Assembly (NCBI GenBank): GCA_003667245.1
Contig: RCNN01000333.1
Span: forward strand, 1 to 34,945
Direction of reading: 5' to 3'
DNA length: 34,945 nucleotides
Source of the DNA: Heterostelium multicystogenum
Taxonomy: Eukaryota > Evosea > Eumycetozoa > Acytosteliales > Acytosteliaceae
Of the stretch, positions 22,101-32,152 are shown one piece after another; the stretch's first letter is position 1, and each line of letters opens with the position of its first letter. The notes under the pieces are model-generated. The model searched no databases, was not told where the DNA came from, and worked only from the letters and a program-made list of their open reading frames with translations. The position numbers were made by a program, and so were the translations under genes.

Positions 22101-23890
22101 AGCCAGCTTGGACCCATTATCTTACGTTTCAAGAGGAATAGCTCAAGAGGACTTGATGTGATACCGTAGGCTGCCTGGAAGGTTGATCCAGATAAATCGT
22201 TTTTCAAGGCAGGGAACGAAGATGGATAGCTGAGTTTCCATAACTTGTATTTACCAGGTGGCTGATTTTTCGACTCTACCTTGTAGTCAAAACACAATGA
22301 GCGCTCTACTTGTTTGAGACTCCAGAAACCGGCACCAATCTTCTGGGCACTCATCAACTTTCCAACTTCAGCACGAATTAATTCCTCGGTTGGCTCCTTT
22401 GTGGTTGGTTCACCTTTTTCATCGAGAATGTAGTCTCTTGGAAGTAGAAATACATTTCTTTTCATACCTTCTACTGTGACGCAACATGATTTGAAAGACT
22501 CGACAGATCCAATAACTTGACGGACTTTTCCAAACATGTAGATATTTCCATTGCTCTCTCCCTCAGAAGCTGTGAGGAAGTAGAACTGTAGTCCCTCCTT
22601 TGAAGTTAGAGTTGGAATCGTTGATACTATAAAAATATTAGTTGATGCTCTTTAGATTTATTCAAATCGACATCAGAACTTACCATCTTTTACAATGAGA
22701 TCTTCAATGGATTTGAGCTCCAGTGTTCCATCGGCTTTACTCCACCAATCGTTTGTTGTTTTTGGTGAGATCAGCGACAATTTAATTGGTTTGTTTAGAG
22801 CTGCTGGTTTAGCTGCAATTGGAGCCTTTTTAGCTGGTGCTTTCTTCTTTGCTGGTTGGCTATCGCCAAAATCAAATACAAAATCAGAAGACTCATCTTC
22901 ATTCTTCTCTGCCTCTTCTTCCTTCTTTACTTCATTGTTGTTGCTATTGCTATCTGTTGAGTTGGTAACACTATCATCTTCCATAACCTCATCTTTTACT
23001 TCCATTTCTCTAAGCTTTTTCTGCTTTTCTTCTTCCTCAAGCTCCTTTTGTCTAACCAATTCCAACTGATGCTTTTGCTCCTCAATCGAGTCGATATCTA
23101 TGTCAGCATTGGGATTTGCTTGTAAATCATTGAGATAAAGTTCAAGTTCATCTTCATTGTTTGATTTTGAAGTATTTGCTTTTTGTAGTCTTTCACTCTG
23201 TTATAGTTCCAACAAGCATAAGCGAGGTGGTTAGTCCTATGAAATACTTCCGTAGTTTAGCGCCAAGTTACATACCAAAGTTGTAGATGTAGATGATGTT
23301 GAATGTGCAGTCGATGTTGTGGAAGTGGTAGTGGTAGTCTTTGATGATGCTCTATTCAAGAATTGATCCATTCTATTGGCCTCTGGTACATCTTTCTTCT
23401 TTGATGCCGCAGCTTGCTTTTCTTCCTTCTTATCTTTGGATGTAGCGGCTTTCTCTGTCTTCTTCTTTGACTTTGAGGTAGCATTGTCAGTCTTTTTCTT
23501 TTTCAAAGAACGTCTCGATGAGGCGACCTCTGCCTCTTCACCAGAGTAGTCATCTTCCTCTTCCTCAGCATCACTTCTCTCACCATATCCAAATCCATCT
23601 ATAAATCATAGATCACAGTTAGTGACTAGAAAAAGATAACAACTCGATCAAATCCAATCAAATCAAAAGCACCATACCATCATCAACAACGAAATCTCTT
23701 TCTTTCTCTTCTTTTCCAGCTCCTCTATCTTGTCATCGATGTTGTCTTCGCTTTCCAATTGCTCTTCATCCTCATCTTCCGACAGCTGCTCAGTTCTCTT
23801 TTCCTCTCCAGCCTTTGCCTTCCTCAAAGATTCGAGGGATTTCGATACGGCAGACTTGGCCTTCCTTCTACTAGATCTAGTAGTTGTCAT
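19176..23890 (-). CDS. DNA polymerase alpha catalytic subunit
   Basis: Five exons: 23890-23678, 23598-23276, 23197-22684, 22626-21369 and 21307-19176, encoding about 1479 residues (human POLA1 has 1462). The N-terminal third is acidic and Lys-rich and includes an ERDFVVDDDG-type motif split by intron 1. The exonuclease-like fold follows (VDPDILAGHNISGFDLDILL). The family B motifs are A, LLDFNSLYPSLIQEHN near 20985; B, KLVANSMYGCLGF near 20710; and C, VIYGDTDSLMIY near 20570. Two C-terminal four-Cys zinc modules are present (CPFC...CANETC; CKDCMYKSKEC...CLNPESC). Polymerase alpha extends RNA primers with primase at replication origins and lagging-strand starts. Two frame breaks occur: one extra base in the TTTT at 21249-21246 and one missing base in a purine run at about 23712-23695. 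Since they cancel and all motifs are intact, sequence error is likely. Confidence 0.95.
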
Positions 23891-24424
23891 ATTATAATAC
23901 TAGTATCTATCTACAAATATAACAAACTATGATTACTTCTTAGGTAAATTTTCAAATCAAAAACTTTTCATTCATACTATACTGTTGAATCTTTGATAAA
24001 TCCAAATTTGGCGGTGACATTTTATAAATTTAAATTTTGGCGGTTTAATAATTTTTTAAAGCACATTCATGGCTGAAGACATGGCAAGGATGACAAGGGT
24101 AAGGGTAACAAGTCCCTGTTCATCTCTTTTCTACTTTGAATAGAATACATGTATTGCCATAGATTAAAATGAAGTTGATATAACTTTGTAGTATTTCTTT
24201 AATTTAAGTTGAATGAAAGTGTTTACACCTCACTTTGAATGTTTGTTCTGAATGGGTTGGGAAAATGAGTAACAGGATATGATCTATTCGACGATACTCA
24301 TAGCTATGAGAATGTAACCAGTTAAATTAAAACTATACAACATATCTATTTGATTTATTTATGTAAACAATGGTTATATATATAAGGCTATTTGGTTGTG
24401 TGTTGTAGTTGTTGCTTCATAGTT
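23891..24424. promoter_or_regulatory. Polymerase alpha upstream region with two E2F-like boxes
   Basis: TTTGGCGG occurs at 24007-24014 and again at 24036-24043 in the same orientation, 29 bases apart, about 120-150 bases upstream of the polymerase alpha ATG. The core matches the E2F/DP site family (TTTSSCGC, TTTGGCGGGAA). GC-containing octamers like this stand out in such AT-rich intergenic DNA. DNA polymerase alpha is a classical E2F target in animals and plants, so S-phase control is a reasonable inference. Nearby, an ATG at 24069 (+) opens a ten-codon frame followed by a good GTAAGG donor and a TTTGAATAG acceptor (24099-24143). It could be the start of a small transcript but is too short to call. 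Confidence 0.5.
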
Positions 24425-25846
24425 TTAATTCGCTTTACACCAACTAAGGAATTGAAGACAAGTGATATATTTGCAACCTGGACACCAGGAATTTGTTTCG
24501 ATTTGTCTATAGAATACAACGAATAGTGCAATGAATGTGGCAACTGTGATTGGAATGGCGATGAGTATCAGGCAGACACGCTTGCCAATGGCAGGCTTTG
24601 GAGTGAGTGATGGAAGGAAAATTAAACTCGACATAATTCCCATGACGAATCCACCGAAATGTGCAAAGTTGTCGACACCCGGCAAGAACAATCCAACTGC
24701 GAAAGAAACGATAATCGTAAAGAGTAGCGAACAGCAGTTCAGGAATGGGCTGGCCAACAGACTCCAATTTCTAAAAAGATCTGTCACCAAAACACCGAGG
24801 AATCCAAAGATCGCTCCGGAAGCACCGGCCTGTACAGATTGTGGCAAGAAGATTGCACTGCAGAGATTTCCCATCACACCGCACAGCAAATAGATGGGCA
24901 CGATACGATGTGCTCCGTAGGCACGCTCCAACTGCATTCCAACACGAACCTGAGTGAGGAGGTTCATCAGCAAGTGAAATATTCCGACGTGCAAGAAGAT
25001 CGGTGAAAAGAAACGCCACCATTCACCAGCGAGCATCGCTGGCGTATATTTGGCTCCGGCGTTCAGCAGAACTGTAGCGGATGGACCAAACCAAGGATTG
25101 GTCTTCCATGGCTCAAATCCACGGTTCAAAATAATCTCCCATATTAAAACGCATACGTTAATCAAACTAATTAAAATGATAAAGTAGGGTGTGTACTGCT
25201 GTGGAGGTGGTGGCGCTGTCAGCTCTGTTTCCTTGAGGTTGTGTGCAGAAATTCCACGACTGACTGGACTGGGGCGCTTCGACATTAATGGGGCAGAACC
25301 AGCTGCCATTCCAACGCCAGATGTCTGTTTGCTGCTCTGTAGATATGGATTTTCGTTTCCTGCTGTGGGGGTATCTACACGCGATGGGTGTCCACCACGA
25401 CCACGTCCACGTCCACGGCCTCTGCCTCTATTTCCATCGGCATCGCCCACCATCTCTGGTGGATAGTAGTCCATTGTATTGATCTGTGGCTGATTTGCCG
25501 GCATATTGCTATTCTGTGATTGAGTGAATTGATGGTCTGCGTACGCTGGTGGTGGGGCGATCGATGCCATCTCGACGTCGTTTGATTGTTTCGACTTTGC
25601 CCAGAAACCCTCATGCATCCAATAGGGATCATTGGCAGGGTGTCCAGGGGGTGGTGCATTTTGATTCATTTCCTCTCCATAATGATTTCTATTATGTTCA
25701 TTTACCAATCCAAAATATAATCCAACACCATCTCTAATCGAAGAAGCTGCTCCCTTAAATGTAAATTTTTTATTCGATACTGTATTATTATTATTTTTAT
25801 TGGATGATTTATCACCACTATTATTATTATTTTCGTTATTATCCAT
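24425..25846 (-). CDS. Rhomboid intramembrane serine protease
   Basis: A single uninterrupted exon encodes 473 residues. The rhomboid core is complete: GEWWRFFSPIFLHVG (residues 274-288), HLLMNLL (291-297), catalytic Ser343 in GASGAIFGFLG and catalytic His396 in HFGGF. About seven hydrophobic helices run from residue 221 to 446. The N-terminal 220 residues are cytosolic-looking and low-complexity: Asn-rich start, a PPPAY motif (98-102, possible WW-domain ligand), an Arg-Gly repeat (140-152) and a proline run before helix 1. The C-terminus ends in a Cys-containing segment (CPGCKYITC). Rhomboids cleave transmembrane substrates; the substrate here is unknown. The layout (long cytosolic N-tail, 6+1 helices) resembles secretory-pathway rhomboids rather than the mitochondrial PARL type. 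The frame is intact. Confidence 0.93.
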   Translation of the reverse strand: MDNNENNNNSGDKSSNKNNNNTVSNKKFTFKGAASSIRDGVGLYFGLVNEHNRNHYGEEMNQNAPPPGHPANDPYWMHEGFWAKSKQSNDVEMASIAPPPAYADHQFTQSQNSNMPANQPQINTMDYYPPEMVGDADGNRGRGRGRGRGRGGHPSRVDTPTAGNENPYLQSSKQTSGVGMAAGSAPLMSKRPSPVSRGISAHNLKETELTAPPPPQQYTPYFIILISLINVCVLIWEIILNRGFEPWKTNPWFGPSATVLLNAGAKYTPAMLAGEWWRFFSPIFLHVGIFHLLMNLLTQVRVGMQLERAYGAHRIVPIYLLCGVMGNLCSAIFLPQSVQAGASGAIFGFLGVLVTDLFRNWSLLASPFLNCCSLLFTIIVSFAVGLFLPGVDNFAHFGGFVMGIMSSLIFLPSLTPKPAIGKRVCLILIAIPITVATFIALFVVFYRQIETNSWCPGCKYITCLQFLSWCKAN

Positions 25847-26708
25847 GTTTTTTGTTTTGTTGTTTTGTTTTCCAAATCTAACCTAATCTATTTATATTAT
25901 ATATATCTTTCCTCTACTATCTATTTATCTATCTTCTATATATTTAAATATTATAAAATGTGTTAATAAATTAGGATTAATCTTATTTATTTGGAAGTAA
26001 ATGATTTGGAAAATATGAAATTCTCAATTCAATTCTAATTAAAACTAAACTCAAGTCAATCTATCATGTCATGTCAATCAAATATTGTTTAAACAACAAA
26101 TTACAAACTGGTATTTATTATAAATTGGTAGTAGTAGTTTAGTTTTGTTTGTGATGAGGATAGTGTAAGGTTGTGTGTGTGGTGTTATTTTTGACAATCT
26201 GATTGATGGATCAATTCAATTTTCAGTCACCAAAAAATTAAAAATAAAACGTTCGATCATTGTTATTTTGTGTTGAGTGCCAATGTCAAGATGGTGATAG
26301 TTGTTTGTTTATTAGTTTGTTGTTTGTTGATTATATATTACTTGAAGAGATTGGAAATGGAAATGAAAATGACTTTGAGAGAAATAGATAAATCATTGAA
26401 AATCGAAATGAAATGGATATTTGATTGTACATTTTAAATTGAATTGACACTCGTCTGATTGTGTAGTACCGTTAACAATACCTTATACACTTTATTTTAC
26501 TCTGCTCGCGCTATTACAACTTCCAACTGCGCAAGTATTTTTTAACTTTCCTAATAATAACTATAGGTTACTTAATACTATTGTTACAATGTTAAATCTA
26601 CAACAACATAATGTTACACTATTTTTTTTACTTTATATATATATTATAGAATTATAAAGTAAAAAAAGCTTATTTGATTGCTTTGATTGGTTAGGATTGG
26701 TTGATGTA
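25847..26708. other. Intergenic region upstream of the rhomboid gene
   Basis: AT-rich spacer with no supportable gene. A locally GC-richer patch at 26500-26535 (CTCTGCTCGCGCTATTACAA) stands out but does not fold into a tRNA and lacks a coding frame. ATTGG/CCAAT-like motifs occur near 26680-26702, just before a short reading frame. Confidence 0.45.
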
Positions 26709-26784
26709 ATGATTGAGACAAAATCAGTTTACAATGAGCTGGAGTACCAAAGCCTAAAGAAAGAGAACATTGCAAATATAGGTA
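26709..26784 (+). CDS. Possible first exon of a very small gene, unrecognised
   Basis: ATG at 26709 opens MIETKSVYNELEYQSLKKEN followed by a GTAGGT donor near 26790. The composition (Glu, Lys, Tyr, Ser) is unlike translated spacer. Several acceptors near 26896-26925 could join it to a short second exon ending at a TAA near 26956. That would give about 38 residues, but the junction is ambiguous. No family recognised; it may be a gene fragment. Confidence 0.25.
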
Positions 26785-26956
26785 GGTAATTTTATTTTAT
26801 TAAATTTAATAATTATTATTAAAGTAATCATTAAATAAAAATCGATCACACCACACTTGATCAACACCTTAAAACAAATATAACATATTATTATTAGATT
26901 AGAAATATGCTAGGCACTCCCATAGCATCATACATCAAAAACCCATTGTTTTCTTA

Positions 26957-27299
26957 AAATCAAGAGTGATCGATCACATAATTCAATAAAAAAAATAGCA
27001 ACTGACTAGTTTGTTTTTCTGAAAATTAGGGTTGCACCCTAAACCAAATCGAATTTGAATCTTACTCCATGATCGTATTTTGATGTGTTTTTTTTTGTTT
27101 TTTTGTTTTCCAGATCTCAAACCACACTTTATAATAAAATGAATTGTTGTTGGAGGGGATCAATTTTTCTAGATGGTTATGTTCAAGGTTCTAAATATCT
27201 TTATTTATTTGATGATAGCCTACTTTTGAAGATCATCTAACCCTTTTTGATTGTTATTTATAATCAACTAATGATTATTTGTAATATCAATATATTTTT
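26957..27299. other. Intergenic, 3' side of the Cry-like gene
   Basis: AT-rich DNA with T runs (27090-27108) and no coding signal. It lies downstream of the Cry-like gene's stop and probably includes its 3' UTR. Confidence 0.45.
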
Positions 27300-29394
27300 C
27301 TAGGGCAAATCTTTCATTGAGGCTGGAACAAGTATTAATCGCTTTAAAATGATTCTTCCATCGAAAGCACATAAAAATACTCTTGTTAAATGATCGAAAG
27401 AGAATTGTCCAATTTCTTTAGTGCCAGAACCAGTAAGTTGGACAATATTATCAGTGGTCTTAAGCTCGTCTATGGATATTGAAACACTCACTACAGAAAA
27501 GGGTACGGAGTAATCAATGAAGAGAGTAAACTTCTTCTTTTCAGCAACTGAGAAAGCATATCTTGCAACTCCACCCGATTCTAATTTAAGATGGTCATAT
27601 CCAATAGTTTCAGCGTCTGGAATAGCTTCTACACCATCCTCTTCAAAAATTCAACAAGACAATTATTAATAATTTTCATTTAAGACAGTCTACTTCAATC
27701 TATACATACTGAGCATGTCAATTCTGGTTGGAGATACAATAGTTCTTCTATTGCCATTTAGCTTGAATATTCTTATGAACATATGTGGTGATGATTCCAA
27801 AGACATCTTCTTCGGGTTCTTCTTTTCGCAAGGTCCAGGGTCGGTTGTATATACCAACAACCATGGCAATCTTGTGGTCGTCGAAATTATCCATTGTAAA
27901 AGCATGATGCTTTTCTCCTTGTATTTCAAAGTCAGATTTGACACCAGCTTGAGTTCCATAAGTTTTAGTTTTGGGGTCATACGATCTGATGTATCTGAAG
28001 TAGTCTCGATTTCCTTTTGCAGAGGGTGTGGTAATTAAGTTTGTAACTACAAGTTTATCCGATCCAAAGTCGGCAACTGTCTTGTTGGCCTGAATCTTTC
28101 CAAATAGAGGACCATCAACTTCCTTTCCAGCGGTGTTTTTATATGTAGACTGAATACTGTAGATTCTATTGTTCAACTGTGTTGTGGTGATCTTTTGGAT
28201 ATCACCTATATAGAAGTTTCCTTCTTGATTATTGATTTTGGTGAGAATATCTTTGAATGGAATTCTGAATGATTTAGTTGGGGCTTCGTAGATGACATTA
28301 CTGGTGGATAAAGGTTTGGGAGGACCCCAGATGTGTGGAATACGCTTACACACTATACCCGAAAGTAGGACTCTGTTATTAACAAAATCTGTCTCTTTTC
28401 CAGCAAATTTAATATCAGGATCAAGTTGAAGTATCATGTTGAATGTATCAAATGCAGAAACAATAGAATTGTTTCTAAATTGGATTTTGGCATCGATATT
28501 CTTCTCATAGTAGTCAACTTGAGAAGAATTCACTTCGTTGATTGGAAACTTCTTTTCAATGCTTTCAAGTCCTTGATTATATAATTCTATCATTTTTTGA
28601 CTGTATCGTGAAAGATGAGTATGCCATGCTGTTTGGTATCGACTAAGCTCCCGATCTGTCAATCTCCACCACTTAGAACGACTGATCAAATCGTAAAGGA
28701 ATAGAAGATGAGAACAGATAAAGGTTGAATATAGAGATATACATGCAGGTGCATAATCTTTTATGATAAGAGGAGCAGAGTTATGGACAAAAAAGGTATG
28801 AGTCGTCTCATGGTTTGATTTCATTGTTAGAACATCACTTTCTTGGACTGGGGCATCTCCACTAAGTAAACTTAACTCAGCATCGAGACGATCTTTCATG
28901 ATTTGTTGCATACTCTGTATTATTGTATGTGCTCTATTAAAGTCATATTTTTGAAGTGAGTTATGGATTAGCTGTGAAAATATTATTATTTGATAGTCTT
29001 CTTTGTCCAAACTATTCAAAATAATATTTCCAACCATTAAGGTGCAAGCAGTGAGAGCTGACCCAACGACGGGAACAGCAGCCAAACTTCCTGCAAAAAT
29101 ATTGAAAATTAAAATACCTAAGAAGATATTAAATTAAGTTAACAATGTTGGTAATATTTATAACTTGAAAATGTACAACTACTTACCTAAATTCTCCGCG
29201 GTTCTATTTTTTGGATCATGGATCAAATCAGGAATATGGGTCATATTTGCAGATGCAGTCTTCTCAATTAGATTGAATATATTATCTTTATATTCCTTAA
29301 GAGCTTCATTTTTAATTAAGTTAATGAGCATTGAATAATTTTAATATCAATGTCAACAGTTTTACTTACCAGCTAAAGTCATTCTTTTTGCCAT
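27300..29394 (-). CDS. Cry delta-endotoxin-like protein (Endotoxin_N homologue)
   Basis: Four exons: 29394-29370, 29303-29187, 29090-27710 and 27640-27300, about 620 residues, the size of a three-domain Cry core. The N-terminal half is helical. It contains AAVPVVGSALTACTLMVG and, further on, a membrane-type helix near SLYSTFICSHLLFLYDLI. A Trp-rich WWRLTDRELSRYQTAW and ...HLSRYSQKMIELYNQGLESI follow. That order and spacing match helices 5-7 of the Bacillus pore-forming domain I. The rest is beta-rich, as expected of domains II and III; the last exon resembles the C-terminal jelly roll (YAFSVAEKKKFTLFIDYS). No signal peptide is seen, so it is probably made in the cytosol. One frame break lies near 27763-27770. 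A secondary report from memory: the D. discoideum genome paper listed an Endotoxin_N gene among bacterial transfer candidates. Whether it forms pores, and against what, is unknown. Confidence 0.75.
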
Positions 29395-30000
29395 TTTGAA
29401 GGACACATGAATAAAATAATAAACAAGAATTTTTTGGGATTTGATTATAATGCAATACTGGTCTAGTATTTATAGAGTTTATTGGGAAGAGGAAAGGATA
29501 AAAAAAGTTGGGACATCAAAATGAAATAACAGATAAAAATCTTTCTTGTACTAATTCAAAGAACATGAAATTAATACAAAGGGGTAGATAGTCTATAAAT
29601 AAATCAAACAATAAAACAATACAATCTCAATGAATTTTAGGATAAAAACTGTTTTTGATAGTCAATAAAAATGTTGAATTCAATCAAAATATGTCAATTT
29701 GATGAACAGATTCTTTTAAAAAAATGTGAAAAGGAAAACACTTCGTTTTTAGGTGAACAAAAAACTGGAAATAATGGTGGAATAGACATTTTTTGGTGAT
29801 GGTCAAGTTCATGAATCTCGGTCTTGAAAAGGTCTCACTAGTTAGTTTATAAAATCCAACTAAACTGGTTTTTTACATTTATAACTAAACAAATATATTA
29901 GTTAGCAATAACATGGTTTTTTCATGTCAATCAACTAATAAACTACTCTAGTTTATCAATTAAGTGCACCAATAAAGAATCAAAAGATAGTTTTGTTTTA
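29395..30000. other. Divergent region between the Cry-like gene and the next gene
   Basis: About 600 bases of AT-rich DNA between divergent genes, probably holding both promoters. An early exon of the downstream plus-strand gene is likely to lie here. Candidate ATGs are at 29804 and 29911, but none connects convincingly to the acceptor near 29999. Confidence 0.4.
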
Positions 30001-30535
30001 GGTCCAAGAGATCCAAAAGTTGGATATTCCTTCATTAAAGGTATCTTTATTTGATTTTATATTAATTATTTTTCTAATATTCTTTTTATTTGATAGAAAA
30101 AAGCGAAGCTATACCATGGGAGTCTTCAGGTCATACTTATCAATTTGAACTAGATGACAATGTTAATTTCGAATTTTATGATAGTGACTACAAAATTGTA
30201 GAAAAATCCACAAGTGCAGTGTATTTTTTTACTGATAAACCCTGTTATTTAACGTATGTTTTCAAATTTATTTTATCTTTATTATAATTCTAGGTATTAA
30301 TTGGTGATATGTATCTTATAAAAGATTTATTTTCAGTCCTGGCGATGATGCACGATTCATCACAATTAGAATGTAAGTAAACTGTCAGGATATTTGTCAG
30401 ATCAATGATCATTAATCATTTATTTTTATTCCAAGATATAAAACAAAATATGCTTTCGAAAAATTCGAGAATATTACTGTTTATGTACCATCTCCACCAG
30501 AAAATATTGAAACTGGTTCTGGAGAATGGTTTTAA
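30001..30535 (+). CDS. Unrecognised multi-exon gene, 5' end not resolved
   Basis: Four exons splice in phase: about 30001-30040, 30097-30253, 30337-30372 and 30436-30535, each with GT/AG ends. The first opens after TTTTGTTTTAG and reads PRDPKVGYSFIK. The second reads EKSEAIPWESSGHTYQFELD then FEFYDSDYKIVEKSTSAVYF. The last gives KYAFEKFENITVYVPSPPEN and ends GEWF-TAA. About 110 residues are visible. Alternating hydrophobic and polar residues and aromatic content suggest a small beta-rich fold. A 5' exon with the start codon is missing from my model. I do not recognise the family. It is divergent from the Cry-like gene and convergent with the eIF4A3 gene. No frame break is seen. Confidence 0.55.
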
Positions 30536-30730
30536 ATAAAATAATAGCTTTTTAAATATTCAAGTGGATTAGTGGATTGCTCATTAGCAATATTTTTAAT
30601 TGTAATCATATGTATTGGTTGTTTTATTTGACTCTATATTATTAGTTAATCGAATCTGCAAAGTTCATTCTATAAAAAAGAAATTTCGATTTGTTAGTAT
30701 TTATTTACAGTCCCTATCTATTCTGAAATC

Positions 30731-32151
30731 TTATACGTACGGCATTTCATCTATTTGAGTTGAATAGAATTGTTCAATATCTCTAAGAATTCTAATGTCA
30801 CTACTCTTTACAAAATTGATTGCTACACCTTTACGACCGAAACGACCGGATCGACCAATTCTGTGAATGTAATTTTCACGATCGTTTGGCAAATCATAAT
30901 TAATAACCAATGATACCTGTTGTACATCTATACCTCTTGCTAAAATATCTGTTGTAATCAATACACGACTGTTGGTGATTATTAAAACATATGATTAGTT
31001 ATGTGATTCTTTAGATCTTATAGTTGCTGCTGCTGTGTAAAGCTTACTTTTCACCTGATCTAAATGATTTAATAATTTCCTCACGTTCTTTTTGCTCCAT
31101 GTCACCGTGCATCGATGCTACTGTAAAGTTGGCTTCACGCATCTTCTCTGTCAACATGTTAACTTTTGATTTTGTATTGCAAAAGATGACAGCCTGTGTG
31201 ATTGTAAGTGAGTCGTAGATGTCACACAATGTTCCAAATTTCCATTCTTCCTTCTCGACCGACACAAAGAACTGCTTGATACCCTCCAGTGTCAACTCAT
31301 CACGCTTCAATAGAATACGAACGGGATCTGTCATGAATTTTTCGGTCATATTGACGACGTCCTGTGTGAGTGTGGCAGAAACCAAGACAATCTGTGTAGC
31401 AGGTGGCAGGTAACGATAGACATCGTTAATCTGTTGTTGGAAACCAAGTCCAAGCATCTCGTCGGCTTCGTCCAAAATCATCATCTTGATATGACGAGTC
31501 TGTAAAGCCTTACGACTGATCAAGTCAAGAACACGACCTGGTGTACCGGACACAATGTGCACACCAGCCTCGAGACGACGCAAGTCCTCAGCGATTGTCT
31601 TTTGTCCAACAAAAGCGTGCACTTGAACACTCATGAATCCACCGAGTGCCATCAATACCTTTTGAATCTGTTGTGCCAACTCACGTGTTGGTGAGAGAAT
31701 CAAAACCTGTGGTGACTTTACCGATACATCGATTGATTGCAATGCACCGATTGAGAAGGTAGCTGTCTTTCCAGTACCAGACTGAGCCTGTGCAATGGTA
31801 TCGTGTCCCTTTATAATTGGTAAGATCGCACGCTGTTGAATAGCCGATGGCTTCTCGAAACCGAATCCAAAGATACCTCTCAACAAATCATCCTTCAGAT
31901 GCATCGACTCGAAAGTAGGACAAATCTCGATTTCATTACTCTTTCCACCAGCAGTCTCATATGTATCAGTGGTATCTCTTTTTGACCTAGAACCAGCATG
32001 CTCTCTATCTCCACCACCCGAAGTTCTCCTATTATCTCTTCTATCAAATGATCTATTGTTGTCTCTCGCTACCAGTTGAATCATCATTAGTCACTCTTCT
32101 AGAGCACACAAGTTAAGCACTATTCATTCTCAACTTACATCTATATGACAT
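30731..32151 (-). CDS. eIF4A3-type DEAD-box RNA helicase
   Basis: Exons: 32151-32139 (only MSYR plus one base), about 32093-31048, and 30968-30731. Helicase motifs run in order: Q motif [22 protein letters not shown], Ia PTRELAQQ, Ib [37 protein letters not shown] and [35 protein letters not shown] and [20 protein letters not shown] match eIF4A3/Fal1, the exon-junction-complex ATPase, more closely than translation eIF4A. The protein is about 431 residues (human 411). The extra length is an Arg/Gly/Ser-rich N-terminus. It ends DEMPYV, shorter than the usual DEMPMNVADLI. A +1 break at 32061 (a zero-frame CAA) is needed if translation begins at MSYR. An internal ATG at 32087 would avoid it. Confidence 0.92.
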
Positions 32152-32152
32152 T

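Noticed and set aside
22695..23069. Plus-strand Ser/Phe-rich open frame of 124 codons
   Set aside because: It is the reverse strand of the Glu/Lys-rich N-terminal part of polymerase alpha.
25375..25659. Minus-strand alternative frame rich in His and Val
   Set aside because: It is an overlapping frame of the Arg-Gly repeat region of the rhomboid gene.
26500..26535. GC-richer patch that might be a tRNA or small RNA
   Set aside because: No acceptor stem, no T-loop box and no pairing flanks.
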